A stretch of DNA of 64,000 nt, from positions 2,030,687 to 2,094,686 of the forward strand of contig NZ_CP011883.2 in NCBI RefSeq assembly GCF_000340435.2, written 5' to 3'. Source of the DNA: Mycobacterium haemophilum DSM 44634 (GTDB taxonomy: Bacteria > Actinomycetota > Actinomycetes > Mycobacteriales > Mycobacteriaceae). Shown in pieces: positions 1 through 7,825 of this stretch; within the stretch, counting starts at the first letter, position 1, and each line of letters starts with the position of its first letter. The notes beneath the pieces were generated by a model. The model was not told where the DNA came from. It did no database searches and was given only the letters and a program-made list of their open reading frames with translations. Made by a program: the position numbers and the translations under genes.

Positions 1-1104
1 CACCGCGGTGAGATCGCAAGGGGAGCGGCCGTCGCGGCCGGTCACGCTGAGCCTTTCGAGGCGGATCTTTGCGCCATGCGCGGCGACTGTCTGCCGCGAA
101 GTTGGGCCAGCCGGTGCCGGGGCGGCCTCGCCGATCAGCGAGAATGCCTTGTCGGCAGCGGCCCTGCCGTTTTGCGCCGCATGGAATTCCACGCCGACGC
201 GACGCAGCGGCCAGTACACATCCGGCGCCAGCAACAGGACGGTTAAACCGGTGATCAGGCTCATCTCGCCGAACACCAGGCGAAGACCGATCCCGACCGC
301 GATCAACGCCACACCGAGCGTGGCCAGCAGTTCAAGCACCAATGCGGATAAGAACGCGATCCGTAGCGTCGCCATCGCCGAGCGGCGATGGGCGGCACCG
401 AGTTCGGCTATCCGGTGTTCCGGACCCGAGCCGCGGCCCAGCGCTCGCAGGGTGGGGATACCAGAGATCAGATCCAACAGCCGCGCTTGTAGGGTCGTCA
501 TAGCGGCCAGCGTGGCCGCCGATCGGTCAGCCGTCGCCAGCCCAATCAGCACCATGAAAATTGGTATCAACGGCAGTGTGATCGTCACGATCGCAGTCGA
601 TTTCAGGTCGTAGAACGCGATCACGGTGACGGTTGCGGGGGTGAGGATCACGGCCAGCAGCAAGGTTGGCAGGTATCCGGTGAAGTAGGGACGCAAGCCG
701 TCGAGGCCACGAGTGACCACTACCGCGGCGGCGTCGCGCTGCGCTGCCAGTTCACCGGGTTGCCGGGCTGTCACCGCCGCCAGGAGCTGACCGCCCAGAT
801 CGGCGATAATCGCGCTGGCCCCACGTTGGCTCAGGCGGGCCTGAAACCAGTGTGTCGCTGTGCGGATGACCCACAGCCCCAACAGGATTGACAGTGGACC
901 CAGCCAGCCGCGCAAGCCGCGTGCTGTGGGATCGGTGATCACCCGCGCGACGATGCTGGCCAGCAGAACTGCTGAGCCGATTACGCAGCTCGAGATCACC
1001 ACCCCACAACCCACGGTGGTAACCAGGAAGCGGCGTAACGCGCTGGACGCCCCCCATAGTCGCGGGTCCAGGGGAGCTCTGCTGTTCGAGTTCTTTGCGC
1101 TCAG
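1..1104 (-). CDS. cydD: CydD, ABC transporter subunit for cytochrome bd assembly (3' part cut by window edge)
   Basis: Membrane half of the CydDC ABC exporter that moves thiols to the periplasmic side and is needed to assemble cytochrome bd oxidase. The minus-strand frame is open from the window edge to about 1104 and reads as several hydrophobic helices, then the start of the nucleotide-binding domain (residues DLTAV at the edge); Walker A and the rest lie outside the window. The start is uncertain: a CTG at 1104-1102 would overlap the cydB stop in a CTGA arrangement, and no ATG or GTG lies close by. Directly follows cydB, so the genes are co-transcribed as cydA-cydB-cydD. Recognised from similarity to Rv1621c as remembered. 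Confidence 0.85.
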   Translation of the reverse strand, partial: MSAKNSNSRAPLDPRLWGASSALRRFLVTTVGCGVVISSCVIGSAVLLASIVARVITDPTARGLRGWLGPLSILLGLWVIRTATHWFQARLSQRGASAIIADLGGQLLAAVTARQPGELAAQRDAAAVVVTRGLDGLRPYFTGYLPTLLLAVILTPATVTVIAFYDLKSTAIVTITLPLIPIFMVLIGLATADRSAATLAAMTTLQARLLDLISGIPTLRALGRGSGPEHRIAELGAAHRRSAMATLRIAFLSALVLELLATLGVALIAVGIGLRLVFGEMSLITGLTVLLLAPDVYWPLRRVGVEFHAAQNGRAAADKAFSLIGEAAPAPAGPTSRQTVAAHGAKIRLERLSVTGRDGRSPCDLTAV

Positions 1105-2141
1105 GACGTACGCCTCGTCAGGCCGATCGGCGGCGGTATTCGCTCAGCTGAGATCCGTTGCCGGAAAACCCAATACGTCCACGTCTGGTACACGACTGTC
1201 AGTGGGGCAAAGAATGCCGTCACCCACGTCATGATCTTGAGAGTGTAGGGGGTCGACGAGGCGTTGTAGATTGTCACGCTCCATTGCGTGTTCAGCGTCG
1301 AGGGCACCAAGTTTGGATATAGCACGCCGAACAACAGCACCACGACGGCTGCCACGACCACTGCGGTGCAGGTGAACGCCCAGCCGTCGGAGGCGCGCCG
1401 CCACACCAACAACACCGCTGCCAGCTGCGCGACCACCGCGACGGCCAGCACCAGCCAGGTCCAGTTCTTGCCATGCGCAAGTTGCGTCCAAAGCCCGAAG
1501 CCCGCAACCAGTCCCGTCACCGGAAGCGACAACCAGGCGGCGAATCGGTAGGCATCGTCGCGGATCGGGCCGGAGGTCTTCAACGTGACAAACACCGCGC
1601 CGTAGAGCAAAAACAGCCCGGCCGTGGCCAAGCCGCCCAGCAGCGTGTAGCCGTTGAGCACGTCGGCGATCGACAGGTTGACGTGACTAGTGGCGTCCAC
1701 GGGGAGCCCGCGCACCAAAATGGCGAACGCTACACCCCACAGCACCGCGGGCAACCACGACCCGGCCGCAATACCGAAATCGGCCCAGTAGCGCCATTTT
1801 GTGTCGTCGATCTTGCCCCGCCATTCGATGGCGACGGCGCGCACGATCATGCCGAACAGGATGGCCAGCAGCGGCAGGTACAGCGTGGAGAACACGGTGG
1901 CGTACCAGCCGGGAAACGCGGCGAACATCGCGGCGCCCGCAACGATCAGCCAGACCTCGTTGCCGTCCCACACCGGGCCGATGGTGTTCAGCGCGACGCG
2001 CCGGTGGGCTTCTGAATCGCCGGTTCGCACGTGAGCGAACGGCTCCATCAACATACCCACGCCGAAGTCGAAGCCCTCCAGAATGAAGAAGCCAAGGAAC
2101 AACGCCGCGATGACACCGAACCACAATTCGTGGAGTCCCAC
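1101..2141 (-). CDS. cydB: Cytochrome bd ubiquinol oxidase subunit II
   Basis: Subunit II of the high-affinity terminal oxidase that passes electrons from menaquinol to oxygen in the plasma membrane. The 346-residue protein begins with GTG and is hydrophobic throughout, with about eight to nine membrane helices. The opening segment has the family motif GFFILEGFDFGVGM (about residues 18-31) and WDGNEVWL follows near residue 58. The length equals that remembered for H37Rv CydB. It lies 31 bases downstream of cydA and just overlaps the likely start of cydD, so it is the middle gene of a cydABD operon. No oddity seen. Confidence 0.96.
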   Translation of the reverse strand: MGLHELWFGVIAALFLGFFILEGFDFGVGMLMEPFAHVRTGDSEAHRRVALNTIGPVWDGNEVWLIVAGAAMFAAFPGWYATVFSTLYLPLLAILFGMIVRAVAIEWRGKIDDTKWRYWADFGIAAGSWLPAVLWGVAFAILVRGLPVDATSHVNLSIADVLNGYTLLGGLATAGLFLLYGAVFVTLKTSGPIRDDAYRFAAWLSLPVTGLVAGFGLWTQLAHGKNWTWLVLAVAVVAQLAAVLLVWRRASDGWAFTCTAVVVAAVVVLLFGVLYPNLVPSTLNTQWSVTIYNASSTPYTLKIMTWVTAFFAPLTVVYQTWTYWVFRQRISAERIPPPIGLTRRTS

Positions 2142-2172
2142 TGCTCAGCTCCTTTCGGGAGTTGGTTAGGTG

Positions 2173-3639
2173 TCAGTACGCGAAAGACAGCGGCGCCACT
2201 TCGTCACCGCCGGGCGCGGCGGGCGCGGCCGGTTCGGCGTCGTGCTCCTGCGGTCCCGCGACGACGTAGCGTGTGAGCAGCCAGCACCAGATGACCGCGA
2301 GCACCGCGTAGACCAGGGTGAACGTCACCAGCGAGGTGATGACCAGGCCGGAAGCATGGTGCGAGACACCCTCGTGGACAGTGAGCCGGACCAGCGGGTC
2401 GCCGGTTGGGTTAGGGGCGACGATCCAGGGCTGGCGGCCCATTTCGGTGAACACCCAGCCAGCGCTGTTGGCCAGGAACGGCGTGGGAATGGTCAGCAGC
2501 GCCAGCCGGGCGAACCACCGCCGACGGGGAATCCGGCCGCCGCGGGTGAGCCACAGCACCGTCAGCGCGAACAGCACCGGAATCGCGAGCAGCCCGATCA
2601 TCCCGCGAAAGGACCAGTAAGTGACGAATAAGTTGGGCCGGTAGTCATTTGGCCCGAATCGTTGTTGGTACTCCTGCTGGATGTCGCGCACGCCGTGCAG
2701 CGTCACATTGCTGAATTGGCTATTGGCGAGGAACGGCAGAACGTAGGGGACCTCGATCACCCGGGTAATGCTTTCGCAGTTGTTGTGGGTGCCAACCGTG
2801 AGGATTGAGAAGTCCGGATCGGTTTCGGTGTCGCAGAGCGACTCGGCTGACGCCATTTTCATCGGTTGCTGTTGGAACATCAATTTGCCTTGGTGGTCAC
2901 CGCTGAAGAACAGGCCGACGGTGGCAGCCAGCGCAATCCCGCACCCCAGGATGGTCGCCGGGCGATACAGGGTGCGGGCAGTTGAATTGGGGTCGGCCTC
3001 GGCGTCCTTCCCAGACCGAACCAGCCACCAGGCGCTGACCGCTGCGACAAACGTCGACGCGGTGAGCAATGAGCCGGCGACCGCGTGCGAAAACGCTGCT
3101 TGCGCAGTGTTATTGCTGAGCAACGCGGATATGCTGGTCAACTCGGCCCGCCGAGTCGTCGGGTTGTAGTGTGCGCCGACCGGGTGCTGCATGAACGAGT
3201 TCGCCACAATGATGAAGAACGCGGACACGTTGACCGAGATCGCGACGATCCAGATGCACGCCAGGTGAACCAGCCGAGGCAGCCTGCTCCACCCGAAGAT
3301 CCACAGCCCGAGGAAGGTGGACTCGAAGAAAAAGGCGGCCAGGCCCTCCATCGCCAGCGGGGCGCCGAAGACGTCGCCGACGAACCGCGAGTACTCGCTC
3401 CAATTCATGCCGAACTGAAATTCCTGGACGATCCCGGTCGCCACGCCGATGGCGAAGTTGATCAGGAACAGCTTGCCGAAGAATTTGGTCAGTCGATACC
3501 ACGCGGTGTTACCGGTTGCTACCCACACCGTCTGCATGACGGCGACCAGGGGAGCCAGGCCGATGGTGAGGGGAACGAAGATGAAGTGGTAGACGGTGGT
3601 GATACCGAACTGCCAGCGCGAAATATCGACGACATTCAT
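2173..3639 (-). CDS. cydA: Cytochrome bd ubiquinol oxidase subunit I
   Basis: Catalytic heme-bearing subunit of cytochrome bd oxidase. Of 488 residues, the visible ligand candidates are His18 (TVYHF), His185 (SHAVAG) and Met400 (FTEMGRQPW), corresponding to the heme b595, b558 and d ligands of the Escherichia coli enzyme; Glu99 lies in the MEGL motif. The quinol loop near GDHQGKLMFQQQP is of the short Q-loop type. ATG start at 3639. First gene of the operon, which in H37Rv has Rv1624c just upstream; here only about 100 bases separate it from cya, so that gene is missing. No canonical Crp palindrome is visible in the gap. Confidence 0.97.
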   Translation of the reverse strand: MNVVDISRWQFGITTVYHFIFVPLTIGLAPLVAVMQTVWVATGNTAWYRLTKFFGKLFLINFAIGVATGIVQEFQFGMNWSEYSRFVGDVFGAPLAMEGLAAFFFESTFLGLWIFGWSRLPRLVHLACIWIVAISVNVSAFFIIVANSFMQHPVGAHYNPTTRRAELTSISALLSNNTAQAAFSHAVAGSLLTASTFVAAVSAWWLVRSGKDAEADPNSTARTLYRPATILGCGIALAATVGLFFSGDHQGKLMFQQQPMKMASAESLCDTETDPDFSILTVGTHNNCESITRVIEVPYVLPFLANSQFSNVTLHGVRDIQQEYQQRFGPNDYRPNLFVTYWSFRGMIGLLAIPVLFALTVLWLTRGGRIPRRRWFARLALLTIPTPFLANSAGWVFTEMGRQPWIVAPNPTGDPLVRLTVHEGVSHHASGLVITSLVTFTLVYAVLAVIWCWLLTRYVVAGPQEHDAEPAAPAAPGGDEVAPLSFAY

Positions 3640-3740
3640 CGGTCATCTCCCGAGCCTACGGGGCTGATTGGTTTGCTACGACGCAGTGTAGTAGGTAGCG
3701 CGTGCCGGCGCTACTGGCAATTTCGCGCGGACGGGACGGC

Positions 3741-5072
3741 TCAGACGTGGGCTGTGCGCGATTCCTCGGCAGGCAGGCCGCTGGAATCGCTGATGGCTTT
3801 GCGGCCGACGAGATACCACGTGCGCATGGTGCCTTTCCCTTTGACCTCGATGCGACCGCGCTCCTGCAGCACAAACTCGTCCTTGAGGCGTTGGTAAACC
3901 GTTTCGGGCACTTGGATGCGTCCCACCGAGTCGGTGGATTCCATCCTGGACGCGACATTGACCGCGTCGCCCCACACGTCGTAGAAGAACCGCCGAGAAC
4001 CCACGACGCCGGCGACGACCGGGCCGGCGGCCAGCCCAACCCGCAGCGGCACCGCGAGGCCGTGCGGATCTTCAAGTCCGGCCGCAGCATCGGCCATTTC
4101 GAGGGCAAAGTCCGCAAGCACCTGCACATGGTCGGGACGCGGCCGTGGGACCCCGCTGACCACCATGTAGGAGTCACCGCTGACTTTGATCTTCTCCAGG
4201 CAGTGCTTGTCTACCAGCGCGTCGAAGGCGCTGTACAGCTGGTCTAGGAACCGCACCAGATCGGCTGGTGCGGTGCTGCTGGCGCGCTCGGTGAAGCCGA
4301 CGATGTCGGCGAACAGGACCGAGGCATCGTCGTATTTGTCGGCGATGACGGTTCGGTCGGGCTCTTTGAGCCGCTCGGCGATGCTGGCCGGCAACATGTT
4401 GGCTAACAAGGCTTCGGAGCGGTCGTACTGGGCTTCCATCACCGCCTCGGCGCGCGCGGTCTCGCGCAGGGCGAACCACACCGTCACGACCGCCATCACG
4501 CACGCCGAGACTGTGGTGAGGACAAAACCTGTCGACTGGGCCCAGGCTGGCTGTAGCCCGGTGTCACGCGGAACGAGGAACTCCAGTGCGATGACCAGCC
4601 CGGCGGCAAGTGCCGCTAGTGCCGACGCCAACACGATGCGCTCAATGCCCAGCAGCAGCACCACCAGGCAGGCGCCGACGAGGAAGAAGAACTGAGAGCC
4701 CGAACCGGTGCCCACACCCCAGCAGCTGGCGAAGACCGAAACATAGGCTGCGCCGATAAAGGTCAGCGGCGCGACCAAATCTCCGAAGCGGTGCAGCAGC
4801 GGGACAATCGCGAAGATTATCGCGGCGCCGACGTTGATCGAGCTGATCTGCCAGGACCATGCGTCGGCCAAAATCTGCACAATCACGAAGCTTGCGCTCA
4901 CCACCACGGCCAGCCAGGCGGTGATGGTGAGCACGCGCTGCCGCCGTGCGGTGGTTTCGGCGTAGTGCTGATTGCGGTCGCGGGATTGCGTCCGCATGGC
5001 CGCGACACAGTCTGGGCGGCGCACCGAGCCGTCTGGTCCTGCCGATGGGGCACCGCACTTCTCAGCGGCCAC
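3741..5072 (-). CDS. cya: Membrane-bound class III adenylate cyclase (Rv1625c type)
   Basis: Makes cAMP from ATP. The N-terminal half has six predicted membrane helices, followed by a single mammalian-type class III cyclase domain that works as a homodimer. Visible catalytic residues: metal-binding Asp in SVLFADIVGFTER and in KVSGDSYMVV, the ATP-selecting Lys (EKIKVSG) and Asp (DVWGDAVN), and the transition-state Asn and Arg in GDAVNVASRM. These match K296, D365, N372 and R376 of Rv1625c as remembered. I chose GTG at 5072, giving 443 residues like H37Rv; a TTG two codons upstream (5078) is the alternative. Followed closely by cydA on the same strand, but likely its own unit. Confidence 0.95.
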   Translation of the reverse strand: MAAEKCGAPSAGPDGSVRRPDCVAAMRTQSRDRNQHYAETTARRQRVLTITAWLAVVVSASFVIVQILADAWSWQISSINVGAAIIFAIVPLLHRFGDLVAPLTFIGAAYVSVFASCWGVGTGSGSQFFFLVGACLVVLLLGIERIVLASALAALAAGLVIALEFLVPRDTGLQPAWAQSTGFVLTTVSACVMAVVTVWFALRETARAEAVMEAQYDRSEALLANMLPASIAERLKEPDRTVIADKYDDASVLFADIVGFTERASSTAPADLVRFLDQLYSAFDALVDKHCLEKIKVSGDSYMVVSGVPRPRPDHVQVLADFALEMADAAAGLEDPHGLAVPLRVGLAAGPVVAGVVGSRRFFYDVWGDAVNVASRMESTDSVGRIQVPETVYQRLKDEFVLQERGRIEVKGKGTMRTWYLVGRKAISDSSGLPAEESRTAHV

Positions 5073-5141
5073 GCCCAAAGCCTAACCGCTGAGCTCGATG
5101 TTTACCGAGCGTAGGCGGTGACTTGCCGGCGACTCCGATGG

Positions 5142-5215
5142 TGCCCTCGGTGGGATTCGAACCCACACTGGACGGGTTTTGAGTCCGTTTCCTCTGCCAG
5201 TTGGGATACGAGGGC
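5142..5215 (-). tRNA. tRNA-Leu (anticodon CAA) with a short variable arm
   Basis: Minus-strand cloverleaf of 74 nt. The acceptor stem GCCCTCG/CGAGGGC pairs perfectly, the discriminator is A, and CCA is encoded (5139-5141). The T arm is GTGGG-TTCGAAT-CCCAC. The anticodon loop reads CTCAAAA, giving anticodon CAA for Leu UUG codons. The anticodon stem has an A-C mismatch next to the loop. The variable region is only about five bases, although bacterial tRNA-Leu normally has a long type II arm. H37Rv has a tRNA-Leu (leuT) at this site, as remembered. The gene call is firm; the amino-acid identity rests on the anticodon. Confidence 0.85.
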
Positions 5216-5307
5216 TTTACCCGGCTTAACTACCTTAGAGGAGCCTCCAACGGGTTCTCACTGCCCCCGAGGTCGCTGGCCGCTGGCGGCCACGTCAGAA
5301 TGTCGTC

Positions 5308-5949
5308 ATGACCGGACCCACGACCGACGCCGACGCCGCCACGCCGCACCGGGTTCTGATTGCTGAAGACGAAGCACTCATCCGACTCGACCTGGCCGAG
5401 ATGCTGCGAGATGAGGGTTACGACATCGTTGGCGAGGCCGCTGATGGCCAGGAAGCGGTCGAGCTGGCGGAGCGCCATAAACCCGACCTGGTGATCATGG
5501 ATGTGAAGATGCCGCGCCGTGATGGGATCGACGCAGCATCGGAGATCGCCAGCAAACGTATCGCGCCGATCGTGGTGCTGACCGCGTTCAGCCAGCGCGA
5601 CTTGGTGGAACGCGCACGCGATGCGGGGGCGATGGCCTACTTGGTGAAGCCTTTCACCATCAGCGATTTGATCCCGGCCATCGAATTGGCGGTGAGCCGG
5701 TTTAGCGAGCTCACCGCGCTGGAACGCGAAGTGGGGACGCTGGCTGACCGGCTGGAGACCCGCAAGCTTGTCGAGCGCGCTAAAGGCCTGCTGCAGGTCA
5801 AACAAGGCATGACCGAGCCTGAGGCGTTCAAATGGATTCAGCGTGCCGCCATGGATCGGCGGACCACGATGAAACGGGTAGCTGAAGTCGTCTTGGAAAC
5901 CCTCGACACTCCGAAAGACACCACCAAAGACACCACCAAAGAAACCTAG
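5308..5949 (+). CDS. pdtaR: PdtaR, ANTAR response regulator
   Basis: Response regulator of the PdtaS-PdtaR two-component system; it acts on RNA through its ANTAR domain rather than on DNA. The receiver domain occupies residues 14-130 with acidic pocket AEDE, phospho-acceptor Asp65 (LVIMDVKMP), the Thr of VLTAF and Lys of LVKPF. A coiled linker follows, then the ANTAR helices (RKLVERAKGLLQ ... TEPEAFKWIQ) to about residue 198. The C-terminus is a short repeat tail (TPKDTTKDTTKET) that makes the protein 213 residues, slightly longer than the H37Rv form. The kinase gene is not in the window, as expected for this orphan arrangement. Confidence 0.96.
   Translation: MTGPTTDADAATPHRVLIAEDEALIRLDLAEMLRDEGYDIVGEAADGQEAVELAERHKPDLVIMDVKMPRRDGIDAASEIASKRIAPIVVLTAFSQRDLVERARDAGAMAYLVKPFTISDLIPAIELAVSRFSELTALEREVGTLADRLETRKLVERAKGLLQVKQGMTEPEAFKWIQRAAMDRRTTMKRVAEVVLETLDTPKDTTKDTTKET
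5914..5946 (+). repeat. 12-bp tandem repeat in the 3' end of pdtaR
   Basis: AAAGACACCACC occurs twice in tandem (5914-5925, 5926-5937), followed by a degenerate third unit AAAGAAACC. It encodes KDTT-KDTT-KET at the protein C-terminus. In-frame, so copy-number change would only alter tail length. Confidence 0.9.
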
Positions 5950-5959
5950 GCCAGTCGGC

Positions 5960-5992
5960 GGCCTTCTCGCGCGACAAATGCGCGAGAAGGCC
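5960..5992. terminator. Bidirectional hairpin terminator between pdtaR and the thiolase-fold gene
   Basis: Perfect 13-bp inverted repeat, GGCCTTCTCGCGC and GCGCGAGAAGGCC, with a seven-base loop (GACAAAT). It fills the gap between two converging genes (stops at 5949 and 5994). There is no T-run, as is common for mycobacterial I-shaped terminators. Confidence 0.8.
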
Positions 5993-5993
5993 C

Positions 5994-7196
5994 CTAGCGC
6001 GCCACGATTACCGACGAGCCATGTCCGAATAGGCCCTGATTGGCGGTGATGCCGACCTTGGCGTGCTCGACCTGACGGCCAGTTGCTTGGCCACGGAGCT
6101 GCCAGGTTAGCTCGCAGACCTGGGCGATCGCCTGGGCGGGGATGGCTTCCCCGAAGCACGCCAGCCCCCCCGACGGGTTGACCGGGATCTTCCCGCCCAG
6201 AGTGGTCGCGCCGCTGCGCAGCAGCGCCTCGGCTTCACCCTTGGCGCACAGCCCCAAGTGTTCATACCAGTCGAGTTCCAACGCGGTGGACAGGTCGTAA
6301 ACCTCGGCCAGGCTCAGGTCGTTGGGCCCGATGCCGGCCTCGGCGTAGGCCGCGTCGAGAATCTGATCCTTGAACACTCGGTCCGGTGCTGGCATAACCG
6401 CGGTGGAATCCGTTGCGATGTCCGGTAATTCGGGCAAGTGCTGCGGGTAGCGCGGGGTGACGGTGCTGATCGCGCGCACCGAAGGCACCCCGTTCAACGA
6501 GCCGAGGTGTTGGCGGGCGAATTTCGCGCTGGCCACGACCAGTGCCGCCGCGCCGTCGGAGGTCGCGCAGATATCCAGCAGCCGCAACGGATCGGCCACC
6601 ACCGGGCTGGCCAGTACGTCGTCGACCGACGTCTCTTTGCGGAACCGGGCATTGGGATTCTGCAGACCATGCCGGGAATTCTTGACCTTCACCTGGGCGA
6701 AGTCTTCGAATGTGGCTCCGTACAGATCCATCCGCCGCCGCGCGAGCAACGCGAAATACACCGGGTTGGTAGCCCCAATGAGATGGAACCGCTGCCAGTC
6801 CGGATCGGTGCGGCGCTCGCCTCCCACCGGTGCAAAAAAGCCCTTCGGCGTGGTGTCGGCGCCGATGACCAACGCGACATCGCAGAAACCGGCCAGGATC
6901 TGCGCCCGCGCACTTTGCAGCGCCTGCGAACCGCTGGCGCACGCGGCATAGCTCGAGCTGACCGGCACGCCGTTCCAGCCGAGTTTCTGCGCGAACGTGG
7001 CGCCGGCAACGAAACCCGGATACCCGTTGCGGATGGTGTCTGCACCGGCCACCAGCTGGATCTGCCGCCAGTCCAAACCGGCTTCGGCGAGCGCGCCGCG
7101 GGCCGCGATCACCCCGTACTCGGTGAAGTCGTTGCCCCATTTGCCCCACGGGTGCATGCCGGCGCCGAGGATGTACACCGGTTCAGGCGTGCTCAT
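5994..7196 (-). CDS. Thiolase-fold / lipid-transfer protein, likely Ltp-type aldolase (Rv1627c)
   Basis: A 400-residue thiolase-superfamily protein of the SCP-x/Ltp branch. The nucleophile region is present (SSYAACASGSQAL, Cys near residue 86). The usual C-terminal catalytic motifs are altered: where degradative thiolases have GHP after NPSGG, this protein reads NPSGGLACFGEAIPA, and the terminal CGGGG loop is replaced by LFGHGSSV. That pattern suggests a non-thiolytic activity such as retro-aldol cleavage. Its ATG overlaps the stop of the upstream DUF35 gene (ATGA), so the two proteins are made together and probably form a complex. Both lie behind a KstR-type operator. H37Rv annotates it as a nonspecific lipid-transfer protein; the aldolase role is my inference. 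Confidence 0.9.
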   Translation of the reverse strand: MSTPEPVYILGAGMHPWGKWGNDFTEYGVIAARGALAEAGLDWRQIQLVAGADTIRNGYPGFVAGATFAQKLGWNGVPVSSSYAACASGSQALQSARAQILAGFCDVALVIGADTTPKGFFAPVGGERRTDPDWQRFHLIGATNPVYFALLARRRMDLYGATFEDFAQVKVKNSRHGLQNPNARFRKETSVDDVLASPVVADPLRLLDICATSDGAAALVVASAKFARQHLGSLNGVPSVRAISTVTPRYPQHLPELPDIATDSTAVMPAPDRVFKDQILDAAYAEAGIGPNDLSLAEVYDLSTALELDWYEHLGLCAKGEAEALLRSGATTLGGKIPVNPSGGLACFGEAIPAQAIAQVCELTWQLRGQATGRQVEHAKVGITANQGLFGHGSSVIVAR

Positions 7197-7723
7197 CTGC
7201 GCCGCTCCTCCTCATCGCTTCGTCTCCCGCAAGCGGGAGGTGCCCCCACTGCATCGTCGCTGGCGCGCCTCCACCCGTACACGATGCGTTCGACACCGTC
7301 GTCGTCGACGAACAGCGGCATGGTGGTCAGCTCCATCTCGATGCCGACCTTCAGGTCGGCGGCCAGTGTGCCGTCGACCACCTTGCCCAACACGATTAGC
7401 CCTTCGCGGGCCAACTCGACCGCGGCGACGGCGAACGGTTCGAAAGGATCCGGGGAAGGGTAGGGCGGGGGTGGCGCGTACCGGTTCTCGGTGTAGCTCC
7501 ACAGCGTTCCCCGCGTCGACAACGCAACGGATTCAAGTGTGTCGCTGGCGCAAGCTGGATTGGGGCAGTTGTTCTGCCCCCCTGATGGGACAGGCGGGAA
7601 GACATAGGTGCCGCATTGGGGGCACTTGCTGCCGATCAAATGGGGGCTGCCGGTTTCGTTGGCGGCATCGCCGGTGGCGAACCAACCCTCGATCGCCGGT
7701 GCTTGGTGGGTGACCTCTGGCAT
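7193..7723 (-). CDS. DUF35 zinc-ribbon/OB-fold acyl-CoA-binding partner (Rv1628c)
   Basis: Protein of 176 residues with a rubredoxin-like zinc ribbon (KCPQCG at residues 33-38 and NNCPNPAC at about 51-58, four Cys) followed by an OB fold (LWSYTENRYAP onward). DUF35 proteins bind acyl-CoA and partner thiolase-fold enzymes, for example ChsH2 with Ltp2 in cholesterol side-chain removal. ATG at 7723 (MPEVTHQ) is preferred; a longer in-frame reading to 8032 would run over the KstR site and into polA on the other strand. The last residues come from a MIRU-type repeat. Function is inferred from partner gene and operator. Confidence 0.88.
   Translation of the reverse strand: MPEVTHQAPAIEGWFATGDAANETGSPHLIGSKCPQCGTYVFPPVPSGGQNNCPNPACASDTLESVALSTRGTLWSYTENRYAPPPPYPSPDPFEPFAVAAVELAREGLIVLGKVVDGTLAADLKVGIEMELTTMPLFVDDDGVERIVYGWRRASDDAVGAPPACGRRSDEEERRR
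7197..7267 (-). repeat. MIRU-type interspersed repeat at the Rv1628c/Rv1627c junction
   Basis: On the minus strand it reads GCGACGATGCA, then an insert GTGGGGGCACCTCCCGCTTG with a small CCCGC/GCGGG hairpin, then CGAAGCGATGAGGAGGAGCG. The same backbone without the insert occurs at 44596-44647 and 45856-45902. It is translated as the C-terminus of the DUF35 protein (GRRSDEEERRR) and ends at the overlapping stop/start. This fits mycobacterial interspersed repetitive units, which sit at operon junctions. Confidence 0.85.
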
Positions 7724-7745
7724 CGGGCCAGCGTACCGAGCCGAA

Positions 7746-7777
7746 CCACAGAACTGAAACGTGTTGCAGTTCTGTGG
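7746..7777. promoter_or_regulatory. KstR-type operator within a perfect 11-bp inverted repeat
   Basis: TGAAACGTGTTGCA at 7755-7768 fits the KstR consensus TNNAACNNGTTNNA at every fixed base. It sits in the centre of an inverted repeat with perfect arms CCACAGAACTG (7746-7756) and CAGTTCTGTGG (7767-7777). It lies 32 bases upstream of the DUF35 start codon and 50 bases upstream of polA. From memory Rv1627c-Rv1628c belong to the KstR (cholesterol catabolism) regulon. Confidence 0.8.
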
Positions 7778-7812
7778 CGAAGCCGGGCGCGGCGGGTCGT
7801 TGCTCATATACC

Positions 7813-7825
7813 TAGAGTGTGAGCC
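7813..7825 (+). promoter_or_regulatory. Candidate leaderless promoter of polA
   Basis: TAGAGT (7813-7818) fits the mycobacterial -10 pattern TANNNT, and position +7 from it is 7825-7826, the GTG of polA. No ribosome-binding site precedes that GTG. The -35 is not recognisable. Confidence 0.45.

Noticed and set aside
5139..5215. tRNA as an attachment site for an integrated element
   Set aside because: No integrase gene and no repeated 3' end were seen nearby.
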